Origin: Thaumasiovibrio sp047250365
Lineage (GTDB): Bacteria; Pseudomonadota; Gammaproteobacteria; Enterobacterales; Vibrionaceae
Reading direction: 5' to 3'
Assembly (NCBI RefSeq): GCF_047250365.1
Contig: NZ_JBLBVL010000007.1
Coordinates: 186,001 to 250,000 of the forward strand
DNA length: 64,000 nucleotides
Positions 7,989 through 16,826 of this stretch are shown here, one piece after another. Within the stretch, counting starts at the first letter, position 1; each line of letters starts with the position of its first letter. The notes under the pieces were generated by a model. That model searched no databases, was not told where the DNA came from, and saw only the letters and a program-made list of their open reading frames with translations. The translations under genes were made by a program, and so were the position numbers.

Positions 7989-9146
7989 ATGACACAGTTT
8001 CAACATTATCAACCGACCAAACTGACTTTTGGCGCAGGTGAGATTCAGAAAATTGGTCAGCTTGTTGCCCAGTACGGCAAGCGCTGCCTGATCGTATCTG
8101 AACCAATCTTTGATGCCGTTAAACCAGCATACGACCGTATTTTCTCTTTGTTAGGAGAGCAGGGTATTGAGATTACACATTTTGATGGTGTAGTGCCAAA
8201 CCCACCAACAACGGTAGTAGAGCTCGGCCGTCAGGTCGCGATAGAGGCGAATTGTGATGTGGTGTTAGCGATAGGTGGTGGTTCATCTATTGATACTGCA
8301 AAAATTATTTCTGCAACAATCAGAGCCGAATCATTAGATTGGTCCCAATGGTTTGCCACTTACGATTCTCCATTTGGAGAGGTGAAAGCACTTCCAGCGC
8401 CTGTACTGCCTCTAATTGCTGTTCCGACAACATCGGGAACGGGATCACAGGTAACGCAAGCTGCCGTGATCACCGACTTGGAACAGCACGCTAAATTAAC
8501 CTTATTTCATTCAGAATTCTTCCCTTGTGAAGCGCTGATCGATCCTGAGCTTATGCTGACTCTGCCACCGCATATGACTGCAATGACAGGATTTGATGCC
8601 TTTTCACATGCGTTTGAATCGTTTACGGGCACTCGCCTATCTCCGTTTGTCGATAGCATGGCGTTAGAAGCGATGAAACTTGTCGTCGAAAACCTGCCAA
8701 ATGTGGTCGATAACGGCAGTGATCTCGAGGGTCGCTGCCAGTTAGCAAAAGCCGATACCCTAGGGGGAATCTCGCTTGCTAATGGTGGAGCGGGGGCACC
8801 GCATCCACTCGGTGAAATCTTAGGCAGTGTAAAAACAGACCTACCGCACGGCTTAACGTTGGCAGTGGTTTATCCAGCTTACGTACAACTGCAATGGCGA
8901 AAGCAGCCAGAGCGATTTGCACAAGTGGCGGAGCTTTTTGGTGCCGTGGGAAGTACTGAAGAAAAAGCGCAATCACTTGCTGCATTGCTTGTGACTTTCC
9001 TTGAGCGAATCGGTTTGGAATCGAACTTAACTCAAGTCGGTGTCACACAAGAAGACGTGCAGAAACTAGAGCCAGCTTTTTGTTTTGATTTGCCACTGAC
9101 GAGCGGCGAAGAAATGAAAAAAGTGTTGAACGCTAGCTTAGCTTAG
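7989..9146 (+). CDS. Iron-containing alcohol dehydrogenase
   Basis: A 385-residue group III (Fe-ADH) enzyme. The NAD(P)-binding part contains KLTFGAGEIQKIG and VVLAIGGGSSIDTAK; the family signature AVPTTSGTGSQVT follows. Metal ligands are suggested by TGFDAFSHAFE and GAGAPHPLGEI and the DLPHGLTLAVV segment. Such enzymes reduce aldehydes or oxidise polyols and polyol phosphates. In this operon, between an Rpe-like epimerase and a HAD phosphatase, a sugar-alcohol or sugar-aldehyde step is likely. The exact substrate cannot be read. Confidence 0.88.
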   Translation: MTQFQHYQPTKLTFGAGEIQKIGQLVAQYGKRCLIVSEPIFDAVKPAYDRIFSLLGEQGIEITHFDGVVPNPPTTVVELGRQVAIEANCDVVLAIGGGSSIDTAKIISATIRAESLDWSQWFATYDSPFGEVKALPAPVLPLIAVPTTSGTGSQVTQAAVITDLEQHAKLTLFHSEFFPCEALIDPELMLTLPPHMTAMTGFDAFSHAFESFTGTRLSPFVDSMALEAMKLVVENLPNVVDNGSDLEGRCQLAKADTLGGISLANGGAGAPHPLGEILGSVKTDLPHGLTLAVVYPAYVQLQWRKQPERFAQVAELFGAVGSTEEKAQSLAALLVTFLERIGLESNLTQVGVTQEDVQKLEPAFCFDLPLTSGEEMKKVLNASLA

Positions 9147-9199
9147 TGGGCTGCCGAAATCGAAGATGAATAATAAATAAAGAAAATGGAGACTGAACC

Positions 9200-9940
9200 A
9201 TGGAAATCGAGATGAATACTCTGGGTCATACAGCGGTGAAATTGGAACGAGAGGAATTTACTGCCAGTAACCTTAGAGCATTGATTTTCGACTTTGATGG
9301 CCTTCTTGTCGATACCGAGACCTGTATGTACAACGCCTGGGAAGCTTTGTTGAAACCATACGGTGTTGAGGTATCGCCACTCCAGGTTGCTGGCCTAGTT
9401 GGGAGCTCAGTGCCAGCAACCGATCTCTATCGTTTATATAATGAAGCTTCAAATCAAACCTTGTCTGATTCAGAGATACGGAACCAAGTTATTGCCAAGG
9501 CTTACCGTCTCATTGAAAACATCACCGAGCGCGATAGTGTTCGTCAGTACCTAGATTTTGCTCGATCACGGTCACTTAAAATCGCACTCGCGACCAGCTC
9601 AGAGCGGGATCACTACCTACCGATATTGAACCGATTAAACCTCACACACTATTTTGACTGCTTTGTCGGTGCTGAAGACATTGCTCTAGATAGACGTAAA
9701 CCTCAGCCAGACGTGTATTTCACTGCGCTCAAACAGTTAGGTGTTTCTGCCCATCAAGCCATCGCTTTTGAAGACTCCCCTCCTGGAGTTAAGGCGGCTC
9801 GAACGGCAGGAATACCAACGGTTGCCGTAACCAATTTACTCACCAGTCACCTCGATGTTTCGCTAGCTAACGTGGTACTGAATTCGATGGGTGAACAGAC
9901 TTTGCCGCAGCTGATTAATCAACTTACCGAGATGAAATGA
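9200..9940 (+). CDS. HAD-IA phosphatase/phosphomutase-like protein
   Basis: A 246-residue HAD subfamily IA protein resembling beta-phosphoglucomutase and YniC/YfbT-type sugar phosphatases. Motif I is LIFDFDGLLVDTE, motif II ALATSSERDH, motif III RRKPQPDVY and motif IV AFEDSPPGVKAA. About 30 residues precede motif I. A GGAG Shine-Dalgarno sits at 9188-9191. The end overlaps the transaldolase start by 4 bp (ATGA), so the two are translationally coupled. Confidence 0.87.
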   Translation: MEIEMNTLGHTAVKLEREEFTASNLRALIFDFDGLLVDTETCMYNAWEALLKPYGVEVSPLQVAGLVGSSVPATDLYRLYNEASNQTLSDSEIRNQVIAKAYRLIENITERDSVRQYLDFARSRSLKIALATSSERDHYLPILNRLNLTHYFDCFVGAEDIALDRRKPQPDVYFTALKQLGVSAHQAIAFEDSPPGVKAARTAGIPTVAVTNLLTSHLDVSLANVVLNSMGEQTLPQLINQLTEMK

Positions 9941-10893
9941 TGAACAAATTAGAACAACTGAAAAAATACACAACCGTCGTCGCGGATACAGGCGACATTG
10001 ATGCGATTGCTGCATTCCAACCACAAGATGCAACCACCAACCCATCACTGGTTTTGAAAGCGGCTGAGATGCCTCAGTATGATCGGTTGATTGAAGATGC
10101 TATCACTTGGGCGAAGGCTCAGAGTTCAAATAAAGCGCAACAGATCATCGATGCGGGTGACAAGTTGGCTGTGAATATTGGTCTTGAAATCTTAAAAACA
10201 GTCCCGGGTAGAATTTCGACAGAAGTCGATGCGCGCATGTCTTTTGACAAAGAAGCTAGCTTGGCTAAAGCGCGTAAATTAATGGCAATGTATAACGAGG
10301 CGGGCATCAGCAATGACCGTATCTTGATTAAACTTGCGTCTACTTGGGAAGGCGTTTGTGCAGCGAAGGAACTAGAAAAAGAGGGCATCAATTGCAACCT
10401 CACTCTTCTATTTAACTTTGCTCAGGCAAAAGCGTGTGCGGAAGCGGGTGTTTACCTTATCTCGCCATTTGTAGGTCGCATTCTTGATTGGTTTAAAGCC
10501 AATACAGACAAGAAAGAATACCTGCCTTCTGAAGACCCTGGTGTGGTGTCTGTTTCTGAAATCTACAACTACTACAAAGATCATGGCTACAACACCGTTG
10601 TCATGGGTGCCAGTTTCCGTAATGCCGATGAAGTTCTGGCACTCGCGGGTTGTGATCGATTAACCATTGGCCCTGCGATTCTAGACCAACTTGCCGCACA
10701 AGAAGGTGAGGTTGAATGTCAGCTTTTCTCTGCTCGTGATGCAACTCAAGAGGCACCAGAAACGATGACAGAAGCTGAGTTCCGTTGGGAGATGAACCAA
10801 GACCCTATGGCGACTGAGAAACTAGCGGAAGGTATTCGCAATTTTGCTGTCGACCAAGGCAAATTGGAAACCATGATCGAAGCGCGTCTGTAG
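9937..10893 (+). CDS. tal: Transaldolase
   Basis: Transfers the dihydroxyacetone unit between sedoheptulose-7-phosphate and glyceraldehyde-3-phosphate in the non-oxidative pentose phosphate pathway. The 318 residues follow E. coli TalB closely: TTVVADTGDI, PQDATTNPSL, VDARMSF, and the Schiff-base lysine segment ISNDRILIKLASTWEG. The phosphate-binding region ISPFVGRILDW is present. It is co-operonic with transketolase and RpiA, so this looks like a dedicated second set serving the island rather than a housekeeping copy. That inference could be checked by finding another tal in the genome. Confidence 0.95.
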   Translation: MMNKLEQLKKYTTVVADTGDIDAIAAFQPQDATTNPSLVLKAAEMPQYDRLIEDAITWAKAQSSNKAQQIIDAGDKLAVNIGLEILKTVPGRISTEVDARMSFDKEASLAKARKLMAMYNEAGISNDRILIKLASTWEGVCAAKELEKEGINCNLTLLFNFAQAKACAEAGVYLISPFVGRILDWFKANTDKKEYLPSEDPGVVSVSEIYNYYKDHGYNTVVMGASFRNADEVLALAGCDRLTIGPAILDQLAAQEGEVECQLFSARDATQEAPETMTEAEFRWEMNQDPMATEKLAEGIRNFAVDQGKLETMIEARL

Positions 10894-10900
10894 GAGAAAA

Positions 10901-12898
10901 ATGATGATTTCACGTTCTAAACTCGCGGATGCGATTCGCGTTATCAGTATGGATGCGGTGCAAAAAGCCGGGTCTGGACACCCAGGCGCACCCATGGGCA
11001 TGGCGGACATTGCAGAAGTGCTTTGGCGCGATTTTCTAAAACATAATCCATCGAATCCAAATTGGGCCGATCGCGATCGTTTTATCTTGTCAAACGGTCA
11101 CGGTTCGATGCTGATTTACAGCTTATTGCACCTTTCTGGGTATGAGCTGTCAATGGAAGACATTAAATCATTCCGACAACTGCACAGCAAAACTGCGGGT
11201 CACCCAGAGTACGGTTATGCACCTGGCATAGAGACTACAACTGGGCCATTAGGACAAGGTATTACCAATGGCGTTGGTATGGCATTGGCTGAAAAAGTGC
11301 TGGCTGAGCAATTCAACCGCGAAGGTCACGATATTGTCGACCACCACACCTATGTGTTCATGGGTGATGGCTGCATGATGGAAGGCATTTCTCATGAAGC
11401 GTGCTCACTGGCGGGTACGCTTGGTTTAGGCAAGCTGGTGGCATTTTGGGATGACAATGGTATCTCGATTGATGGGGAAGTGGACGGCTGGTTCTCTGAT
11501 GACACGCCGAAGCGTTTTGAAGCGTACGGTTGGCATGTCATTGCTGATGTGGACGGACACTGCGCCGATGATATCCATAAGGCGATTGCAGAAGCGAAAG
11601 CGGTAACAGATAAACCGACATTAATTTGTTGCAAAACAGTGATTGGTTATGGCTCGCCAAACAAATCAGCCAGCCATGATTGCCATGGTGCTCCGTTAGG
11701 CACAGATGAAGTGGCGTTGGTTCGCGCTAATTTGGATTGGGAGCATCCTGAGTTTGAAATTCCGCAAGATATCTACCAAGCGTGGGATGCTAAAGAGCAA
11801 GGGCAAGCAGTCGAAGACAGCTGGAATGAGCGTTTTGCGGCATACCAACAAGCCCACCCAGAGCTTGCCAAGGAGTTTAGTCGTCGCAACCACAACGAAT
11901 TACCAGAAAACTGGGAAGATTACAGCAACGATCTAATTCAAACACTGCAAGCAAACCCACAAACAATCGCGACGCGTAAAGCCTCACAAAATACCATTGA
12001 AGCATTTGGCCCGCTGCTGCCTGAGTTTTTGGGAGGCTCTGCGGACTTAACGCCATCGAACCTAACCAATTGGTCTGGCTCAAAAGCCATCAGTGCTGCG
12101 GATGCATCGGGTAACTACCTAAGCTACGGCGTACGTGAGTTTGCTATGTCAGCCATGATGAATGGCATTGCCTTACACGGCGGCTTTATTCCTTACGGTG
12201 GCACCTTCCTAATGTTTATGGAATATGCACGCAATGCGCTGCGTATGGCCGCACTGATGAAACAGCGCAGTATTTTTGTTTACACACATGACTCGATTGG
12301 GCTTGGCGAAGACGGGCCAACGCACCAACCGGTAGAGCAAATTGCATCACTGCGTTTGACACCAAACATGAGTACATGGCGCCCGTGTGACCAAGTAGAA
12401 ACAGCGGTAGCCTGGAAATCGGCGGTAGAACGCTTTGATGGACCGACATCACTGATTTTCTCTCGTCAGAATCTCGTTCAATTTGAGCGTGATGAAGCCA
12501 CGCTAGCGAACGTTGCTAAGGGCGGTTACATCCTGTCTGATTGCGACGGTGAGCCGGAACTGATTCTGATTGCAACGGGCTCTGAAGTCGCCCTTGCGAT
12601 GGAAGCAAAAGCACAACTGACCAATGTGCGATGCCGTGTGGTATCCATGCCAGCAACAGATGTCTTCGACGCTCAAAGCCCTGAGTATCAAAACTCTGTG
12701 TTGCCTAGTCAAGTGACAGCTCGCGTTGCGATTGAGGCTGGAATTCGTGACTACTGGTTCAAATACGTTGGCTTGCAAGGTGACATCGTGGGCATGACAA
12801 GCTTTGGTGAGTCAGCACCTGCGGAGCAGCTGTTCGAAATGTTTGGTTTCACCGTCGACAACATTGTCGCGAAGTCAAAAGCAGTATTGGAGAAATAA
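10901..12898 (+). CDS. tkt: Transketolase
   Basis: Thiamine-diphosphate enzyme of 665 residues, normal for bacterial Tkt. Key motifs: GSGHPGAPMGMAD near the start, GPLGQGITNGVGMA, the ThDP motif GDGCMMEGISHEA ending in DDNGISIDG, and the C-terminal YTHDSIGLGEDGPTHQP with the catalytic glutamate region. It moves two-carbon units between ketose and aldose phosphates. An AGGAG at 10891-10895 precedes the ATG at 10901, with a second in-frame ATG right after it. The gene begins 8 bp after tal and is followed by rpiA 2 bp after its stop. Confidence 0.97.
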   Translation: MMISRSKLADAIRVISMDAVQKAGSGHPGAPMGMADIAEVLWRDFLKHNPSNPNWADRDRFILSNGHGSMLIYSLLHLSGYELSMEDIKSFRQLHSKTAGHPEYGYAPGIETTTGPLGQGITNGVGMALAEKVLAEQFNREGHDIVDHHTYVFMGDGCMMEGISHEACSLAGTLGLGKLVAFWDDNGISIDGEVDGWFSDDTPKRFEAYGWHVIADVDGHCADDIHKAIAEAKAVTDKPTLICCKTVIGYGSPNKSASHDCHGAPLGTDEVALVRANLDWEHPEFEIPQDIYQAWDAKEQGQAVEDSWNERFAAYQQAHPELAKEFSRRNHNELPENWEDYSNDLIQTLQANPQTIATRKASQNTIEAFGPLLPEFLGGSADLTPSNLTNWSGSKAISAADASGNYLSYGVREFAMSAMMNGIALHGGFIPYGGTFLMFMEYARNALRMAALMKQRSIFVYTHDSIGLGEDGPTHQPVEQIASLRLTPNMSTWRPCDQVETAVAWKSAVERFDGPTSLIFSRQNLVQFERDEATLANVAKGGYILSDCDGEPELILIATGSEVALAMEAKAQLTNVRCRVVSMPATDVFDAQSPEYQNSVLPSQVTARVAIEAGIRDYWFKYVGLQGDIVGMTSFGESAPAEQLFEMFGFTVDNIVAKSKAVLEK

Positions 12899-12899
12899 T

Positions 12900-13604
12900 A
12901 TGGGCATGGCGCAACGTTTTATTGAAAACAAAAGCCAAGACTGCCTGCGTACTAAGGCTGCGAAAGTAGCCTTAGAGCAAGTGCTGAAAACGCTGACACC
13001 ATCTAGCGTGATTGGCATCGGTACTGGCGCAACTGTTGAGGTTTTCATTCAGTTGCTAAAGAAAAGTGGTGCGGAGTTTTCGCATTGTGTTTCAAGCTCT
13101 GAACGTTCGAGTAAGGCGCTGTTAGCGGCAGGCTTACCAGAGATAACTATTTCTGAATGCGATCGTGTCGATGTTTATGTGGATGGCATTGATGAGGGGT
13201 TGAGTAACGGAATTACCGTTAAAGGTGGTGGTGCGGCACTAGCGCGTGAAAAGGTGCTGGCGACGATGGCCATAACCTTTATCACTATCGCCGATAGTGG
13301 CCGTCTGGTGACACAGCTGGGTAAGTTCCCATTGCCAGTCGAGGTATTACCTGCAGCACAAAAGGCAGTATTCAATGCATTGCAAAGTCTTGGTGGTCAA
13401 CCTGTATTACGAGAAGGCTGCGTGACGGATAACGGTAATATCATCTTGGATGTAGCGAATCTAGATTGTTCAGAACCCAAAGCATTAGAGCAACGATTAA
13501 ATGCCATTGCTGGTGTCGTGGAAAATGGCATCTTTGCACAAAGAAGTGCGGATTTTATGGCGTTTTCTGATACGAAAGGAACGTGCTGGTTATCGAAAGG
13601 GTAA
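12900..13604 (+). CDS. rpiA: Ribose-5-phosphate isomerase A
   Basis: Interconverts ribose- and ribulose-5-phosphate; about 234 residues. Recognised by VIGIGTGATVEVFI, the catalytic stretch VDVYVDGIDEG, GITVKGGGAALAREKV and ITIADSGRLV, followed by LPVEVLP. The frame extends upstream into tkt, but the ATG at 12900 right after the tkt stop fits the family N-terminus. Family members usually have GSTA where this protein has GTGATVEVF, close to the substrate loop. A role on a different aldose phosphate is therefore possible but not demonstrated. Confidence 0.93.
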   Translation: MGMAQRFIENKSQDCLRTKAAKVALEQVLKTLTPSSVIGIGTGATVEVFIQLLKKSGAEFSHCVSSSERSSKALLAAGLPEITISECDRVDVYVDGIDEGLSNGITVKGGGAALAREKVLATMAITFITIADSGRLVTQLGKFPLPVEVLPAAQKAVFNALQSLGGQPVLREGCVTDNGNIILDVANLDCSEPKALEQRLNAIAGVVENGIFAQRSADFMAFSDTKGTCWLSKG

Positions 13605-13693
13605 GTACTATAAATCGGGCTTATGGCAAAAATGAGACCTATCTTACAAACTCAATTATAACCATACAAACAGCAATGAATTAGGAAAAAAGC

Positions 13694-15124
13694 ATGACGG
13701 GTAGCAACTTTTTCAACCAATCACTGAGCTATCTTGATGGGCACCTTGAGGCGCTATTGAGTGATCTATCAGAATTGGTTGCTATCCCGTCCGTTCGCGA
13801 TATCGCCACCAAAAAAGTGAATGCGCCGTTCGGTTTACCCATCAGAAATGCGTTTGATTACTTAATTGATTGGGCGAAGAGAGAAGGGTTTGAAGTTCGC
13901 GATCATCAAGGTTATGCATTGGATATTAGCTTTGGTGCAGGCGAGCAAGAAATTGGAATCTTGCATCATGTTGACGTTGTAGAGTCTGGTGACTTAAATG
14001 CCTGGAGAACGCCAGCGTTTGAAATGACACAGCAAGGTGATGATCTCTTTGGCCGAGGTGTCACAGATAACAAAGGGCCATTGATGGCCAGTCTATATAT
14101 CCTCAAGATGTTTAAAGCGCTAGACGTAAAGCTCGATAAAAAAATACGAGTGATCATCGGCGGCGCAGAAGAGACAACTTGGGAATGTGTAGAGCATTAT
14201 TTTAAGCATAATCCTCAGCCGGATTATGGTTTCTCTCCTGATGGCGACTTCCCAATCGTCAATGGAGAAAAAGGAATCCTATATGCGTCATTGCAAAAAG
14301 AGTTCGCAACTCTTAGTGACCTAGGAACGTGTCAGATAGTCAGTATTGAAAGTGAGCGTGACAGAACATCCACCTGCTATCAATTATCTGCTTATCTGGC
14401 GGGTGAAAAAGCACGTGAAGTTGCAGCAATATTTGAAACTTCAGCGAGAGTTACTCTAGCCTCTGCAGCAAAGAGTGATGACAACCAATATAAGGGGGTG
14501 TATTGCGTTGAGTTATCAACGCCGTGGGAGAAATCCCGCAACCCGCATAAGGTTGATAACTGTATGGATCAGTTTGTTCGCCACATGCGGCATGTTGAAG
14601 GGTTAGATGCTAATTCTCAAAGCCTGATAATGTTATTAGATGCATGGTTTGCAGATTCAACTGATGGCATGAAACTAGGTCTTGCTCACCAAGACGATGA
14701 AATGGGCACGACTACGTGTTGTGTCTCTTCTATCAACTTAGATCAACATGGCTACAATTTGGATTTTGATTTTCGGTTTCCTAAAGGCCTGTCTATCGAT
14801 CAGACTCGTACCCAACTCCAATATTTATCCCAAAAATATGGAGTGAGATTGATTGAACAGCAGTACTTACCTCTATCTTACCTCTCACCCGAAAGTGATC
14901 TTATCCAAGCAATGGGAAAAGCGTATTCCGAAGTTACGAGAATGGACGCTCAATGCTTTAGCAAAGGCGCGGCTTCCTATGCGCGTGCGCTAAACAATGG
15001 TGTGGCATTCGGACCTACTTTTCCCGGTGATTTGACTTATGTTCATGAGCCCAACGAACGGCTTAGCCTTAAGTCATTAAAAAGAGCAATAACAATATAC
15101 GTGAAAGTTCTCATATCACTTTAG
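13694..15124 (+). CDS. M20-family dipeptidase (PepV-like)
   Basis: A 476-residue zinc peptidase of the M20 family. Metal-binding residues: His and Asp in ILHHVDVVESG, the bridging Asp in GVTDNKGPLMAS, the general-base Glu pair in IIGGAEETTWE, Asp in FSPDGDFP, and a last His in TYVHEPNE. PepV-type enzymes cleave unblocked dipeptides in the cytoplasm. It sits 9 bp before the PTS gene, and a peptidase in a sugar operon recalls the E. coli sgc operon, which also pairs an Rpe-like epimerase, a PTS and a peptidase-like protein. The true substrate might be an amino-acid- or amine-conjugated sugar. Confidence 0.85.
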   Translation: MTGSNFFNQSLSYLDGHLEALLSDLSELVAIPSVRDIATKKVNAPFGLPIRNAFDYLIDWAKREGFEVRDHQGYALDISFGAGEQEIGILHHVDVVESGDLNAWRTPAFEMTQQGDDLFGRGVTDNKGPLMASLYILKMFKALDVKLDKKIRVIIGGAEETTWECVEHYFKHNPQPDYGFSPDGDFPIVNGEKGILYASLQKEFATLSDLGTCQIVSIESERDRTSTCYQLSAYLAGEKAREVAAIFETSARVTLASAAKSDDNQYKGVYCVELSTPWEKSRNPHKVDNCMDQFVRHMRHVEGLDANSQSLIMLLDAWFADSTDGMKLGLAHQDDEMGTTTCCVSSINLDQHGYNLDFDFRFPKGLSIDQTRTQLQYLSQKYGVRLIEQQYLPLSYLSPESDLIQAMGKAYSEVTRMDAQCFSKGAASYARALNNGVAFGPTFPGDLTYVHEPNERLSLKSLKRAITIYVKVLISL

Positions 15125-15133
15125 GAGTAAATT

Positions 15134-16717
15134 ATGAGGGATAAGGTTCAAGCACTTGCTGGGGGTATGATGGTATCTATCATCGTACTGGTTATCGCAG
15201 GGATATTTATTGGTGTTGGAGCTGGCGTTGTAAATCAAATGTCGGCTACTGATTCTGTTATTTGGGCATTCTTTAAACTGATGTTAGATCTTGGTTTGAT
15301 GGTGATGCGCAATTTACCTCCTTTCTTCGCCATTGGCTTAGCATTCGCGCTGGCTAAGTCGGAAAAAGGCTGGGCGGCCTTTACGGGTTTCACTATGTTC
15401 ATGTGTTTCAATGTCGCGATCGGATCGATTGCTGCATTTCACGGATGGACCCCTGATACCACAAGCGTGGCTTCATTAGTGAATGATGCCGGTTTTGAGA
15501 AAGTCGCGGCTCAAAACTTTAACTCACTTTGGGGCGAGTCACTGGGTGTTTTCGCCTACAACATGGGCATCTTCAGCGGTATTCTTGTTGGTTGTATTAC
15601 CGCTTGGATCCACAACCGTTACTACAAGTTTGAAATGCCAGCACTGCTGAGCTTCTTCTCTGGCCCACGTGCTGTTGTTATCTTTGCCTATTTTGCTGTT
15701 ATGCCTTTGGCGCTGTTCGTTTATTACGCTTGGCCTCCAATTGCTGGCGCTCTTCAGTCAATTACGACATTGATCACAAGCTCAGGCATCTTTGGTTCAT
15801 TCTTGTTTGGCGTGTTTGATAAAGGTCTGTTGCCGTTCGGTCTGCACCACCTTATCGCTTTCCCTATCGAATACACCCGTGTTGGTGGTGTGATGGAGAT
15901 TGATGGCGTGGTTTATGAAGGCGTACGTAACATCATGAATGGTCAAATGAGTTCACCAGATGCAACTGGCTACATTACCCATAACTTCACTAGTGGTCGA
16001 ATCCCAATTCAAATTGGTGGCTTAACAGGTGCGGCGTACGCAATGTACGTTACTGCTAAAACAGCCAACCGTAAGAAAGTTGCAGCCATTATGGTACCTG
16101 CTGTATTTACGGCAGCCGTCATTGGTATCACTGAACCTCTAGAATACACTTTCTTGTTTGTTCAGCCATTCTTGTTCTTTGCTGTGCACGTGCCTCTAAA
16201 TGGCTTAGCGTACGTTATTACAGAAATGATGGGTGTCTCGATACACGGTAATCAGCTGTTATTCATGGTGCCGAATCTGCTTCAACCTGAAAAAGTACAT
16301 GCATGGGCATTGCTTTGGATTGTGCCTCTGTACTTCGTGATTTACTTCTACACCTTTAAGTTCTTTATCCTTAAGTTCGACTCAAAAACACCGGGTCGAG
16401 AAGAAGAGGATGGTGATATTGCACTTTACTCTAAGGATGATTTCAAAAAGAAGAAACAGCAAACGTCGAAAGGCCTGCCGGCTGAAATCATTGAAGCATT
16501 AGGCGGTACAGATAATATCGAGAACGTATCAAACTGTGCTACTCGGCTGCGAGTCTCATTGCATGATGAATCACTTACCGCCAGCGATAAAGTTTGGAAA
16601 GAAGACTTGAACGCAATTGGTGTAGTTAGGATGAACAAAGGTATTCAGGTGATATACGGAGCGAATGTTATTACGATAGCTTGCGGTATCAAAGAAGCCT
16701 TAGGTGTTGATTCCTAG
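15134..16717 (+). CDS. PTS sugar transporter, EIICB (glucose/maltose superfamily)
   Basis: Phosphoenolpyruvate-dependent sugar permease of 527 residues. The N-terminal about 420 residues form the polytopic EIIC channel (PFFAIGLAFALAKSEKGW, FDKGLLPFGLHHLIAFPIEY, GITEPLEYTFLFVQPFLF, HGNQLLF). A charged linker leads to a C-terminal EIIB domain, where NVSNCATRLRVSL contains the phosphorylated cysteine. There is no fused or adjacent EIIA, so it probably uses the general EIIA-Glc, as MalX and TreB do. TAGGAG at 15122-15127 supports the start. The substrate is unknown; the neighbours suggest a hexose or hexitol entering as a phosphate. Confidence 0.93.
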   Translation: MRDKVQALAGGMMVSIIVLVIAGIFIGVGAGVVNQMSATDSVIWAFFKLMLDLGLMVMRNLPPFFAIGLAFALAKSEKGWAAFTGFTMFMCFNVAIGSIAAFHGWTPDTTSVASLVNDAGFEKVAAQNFNSLWGESLGVFAYNMGIFSGILVGCITAWIHNRYYKFEMPALLSFFSGPRAVVIFAYFAVMPLALFVYYAWPPIAGALQSITTLITSSGIFGSFLFGVFDKGLLPFGLHHLIAFPIEYTRVGGVMEIDGVVYEGVRNIMNGQMSSPDATGYITHNFTSGRIPIQIGGLTGAAYAMYVTAKTANRKKVAAIMVPAVFTAAVIGITEPLEYTFLFVQPFLFFAVHVPLNGLAYVITEMMGVSIHGNQLLFMVPNLLQPEKVHAWALLWIVPLYFVIYFYTFKFFILKFDSKTPGREEEDGDIALYSKDDFKKKKQQTSKGLPAEIIEALGGTDNIENVSNCATRLRVSLHDESLTASDKVWKEDLNAIGVVRMNKGIQVIYGANVITIACGIKEALGVDS

Positions 16718-16782
16718 CCGCGACACTTTCTTCGTAACACGATTGTTACGAGCTTTATAGTATCCCAATAACTCATGGTTTC

Positions 16783-16805
16783 TCCTGTGACATCACGTCA
16801 CAGGA
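16783..16805. promoter_or_regulatory. Perfect inverted repeat between PTS and porin genes
   Basis: TCCTGTGAC (16783-16791) and GTCACAGGA (16797-16805) form a perfect 9-bp inverted repeat with a 5-nt centre. It contains TGTGA and TCACA, but 7 bp apart instead of the 6 bp of a standard CRP site. It lies 21 bp before the porin start. It could be an operator, an mRNA hairpin, or an off-spaced CRP-like site. Confidence 0.4.
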
Positions 16806-16826
16806 AGGGAGCCGTGTATCTGAAAT

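Noticed and set aside
16783..16805. CRP site before the porin gene
   Set aside because: TGTGA and TCACA are 7 bp apart instead of 6, so I list it only as an inverted repeat.
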